Origin: Flavobacterium frigidimaris
GTDB taxonomy: Bacteria; Bacteroidota; Bacteroidia; Flavobacteriales; Flavobacteriaceae
Assembly (NCBI GenBank): GCA_900129595.1
Contig: FQWG01000004.1
Coordinates: 1-64,000 of the forward strand
Direction of reading: 5' to 3'
DNA length: 64,000 bases
Shown: piece by piece, positions 63,594 to 64,000 of the stretch
Numbering within the stretch: the stretch's first letter is position 1
How the letters are laid out: the number at the start of each line of letters is the position of its first letter
Translations under genes and position numbers: made by a program
The notes under the pieces: generated by a model
The model's database searches: none
Told to the model about the DNA's origin: nothing
What the model saw: only the letters and a program-made list of their open reading frames with translations

Positions 63594-64000
63594 TTACATT
63601 TTCATTAACCAGTTTTTCATCGAAACTTCGTTTTCAATAATATCTTTCAATTCAGATATTTTTACACGGTCTTGTTTCATTGTATCTCTGTGACGAATCG
63701 TTACTGTTTGATCTTCGATTGTCTGATGATCTACTGTAACGCAAAACGGAGTTCCAAGAGCATCTTGTCTTCTGTAACGACGGCCTACTGCATCTTTTTC
63801 ATCATATGCCACAGTGAAATCCCATTTTAAATCATCGATGATTTTTTTAGCGATATCCGGCAATCCATCTTTTTTAATCAATGGTAAAATAGCCACTTTT
63901 GTTGGTGCTAGAACAGACGGTAATTTTAAAACTGTTCTTGTTGAACCGTCTTCTAAAACCTCTTCTTTTAGTGAAGTGGCAAAAACAGCCAGGAACATAC
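63594..64000 (-). CDS. glyS: Glycyl-tRNA synthetase, C-terminal part (runs off the window)
   Basis: About 135 residues in frame to the window edge. They match the anticodon-binding domain of the dimeric eukaryote-like GlyRS: LKLPSVLAPTKVAILPLIKKDGLPDIAKKI, YDEKDAVGRRYRRQDALGTPFCVTVDHQT and VTIRHRDTMKQDRVKI. The N-terminal catalytic domain lies beyond base 64000, so this is not a truncated gene. The stop codon is at 63594. Confidence 0.93.
   Translation of the reverse strand, partial: MFLAVFATSLKEEVLEDGSTRTVLKLPSVLAPTKVAILPLIKKDGLPDIAKKIIDDLKWDFTVAYDEKDAVGRRYRRQDALGTPFCVTVDHQTIEDQTVTIRHRDTMKQDRVKISELKDIIENEVSMKNWLMKM

Noticed and set aside
63594..64000. Truncated glycyl-tRNA synthetase gene
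   Set aside because: The frame is open to the window edge; the missing part is simply outside the window.

Overview
The window is chromosomal DNA from a member of the Bacteroidota, most likely a Flavobacterium close to F. johnsoniae. The evidence is its AT-rich composition, TAnnTTTG-type -7 promoter elements (often with TTG about 19-21 bases upstream), start codons without Shine-Dalgarno sites, SusC/SusD genes, many lipoprotein and Sec leaders, and dispersed palindromic intergenic repeats. No tRNA, rRNA, CRISPR array, transposase or prophage gene was seen.

Layout. (1) 169-8907, all on the minus strand, is an NAD/ADP-ribose locus. It holds a Nudix-family NrtR regulator, a divergent PRPP-synthetase-like enzyme, a coiled-coil protein, a VWA protein, a short adenylosuccinate-synthetase paralogue, a NADAR protein, a macrodomain protein, a 59-residue ORF, a frameshifted tRNA 2'-phosphotransferase (KptA), a PPP-type phosphatase, a small unknown protein and nicotinamide phosphoribosyltransferase. 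Two matching 21-bp palindromes lie between nrtR and the PRPP-synthetase gene, one of them over the -7 element. (2) 9003-16029 holds a LysR regulator divergent from a secreted DJ-1/Hsp31-type protein, an iron-type alcohol dehydrogenase, a large secreted MORN/YwqK-repeat protein and gpsA. (3) 16428-23172 is a co-directional set of TonB-dependent receptor, DUF4876-type lipoprotein, DUF6850-type barrel and di-haem cytochrome c peroxidase. (4) 23356-26880 holds pheS, three small unknown genes and a CvpA protein.

(5) 27068-49703 (minus strand) is a polysaccharide utilisation locus whose enzymes fit xyloglucan: SusC, SusD, a surface glycan-binding lipoprotein, GH2, GH31 of alpha-xylosidase type, GH97, GH3, BACON-GH5, a sialate-O-acetylesterase-like esterase and GH95. 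Just upstream of susC is a 62-codon ORF that begins like xylose isomerase and then loses the similarity. Divergent from it are two tandem Nudix-wHTH regulators with degenerate Nudix boxes. The arrangement suggests that the locus sits behind the old promoter of a xylose operon. (6) 52214-59119 is mostly housekeeping: lepA, an outer-membrane barrel, a WYL regulator, a DinB protein, a PfkB sugar kinase and thiL. (7) 59208-63347 is a signalling region: a TPR histidine kinase and response regulator with overlapping genes, a small secreted protein with two copies of a 17-residue repeat, and a LytTR regulator with Glu at the phospho-acceptor site. The window ends inside glyS.

How the parts may work together. 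The first locus can make, use, remove and recycle ADP-ribose and nicotinamide groups under one NAD-sensing repressor. In the sugar locus, xyloglucan would be cut at the surface by GH5, imported by SusCD, and stripped of fucose, galactose, xylose and acetyl groups in the periplasm, and the released xylose is a plausible signal for the Nudix regulators. Intergenic spaces carry at least four dispersed repeat families, including a MITE-like element of about 135-155 bp with copies between PUL genes.
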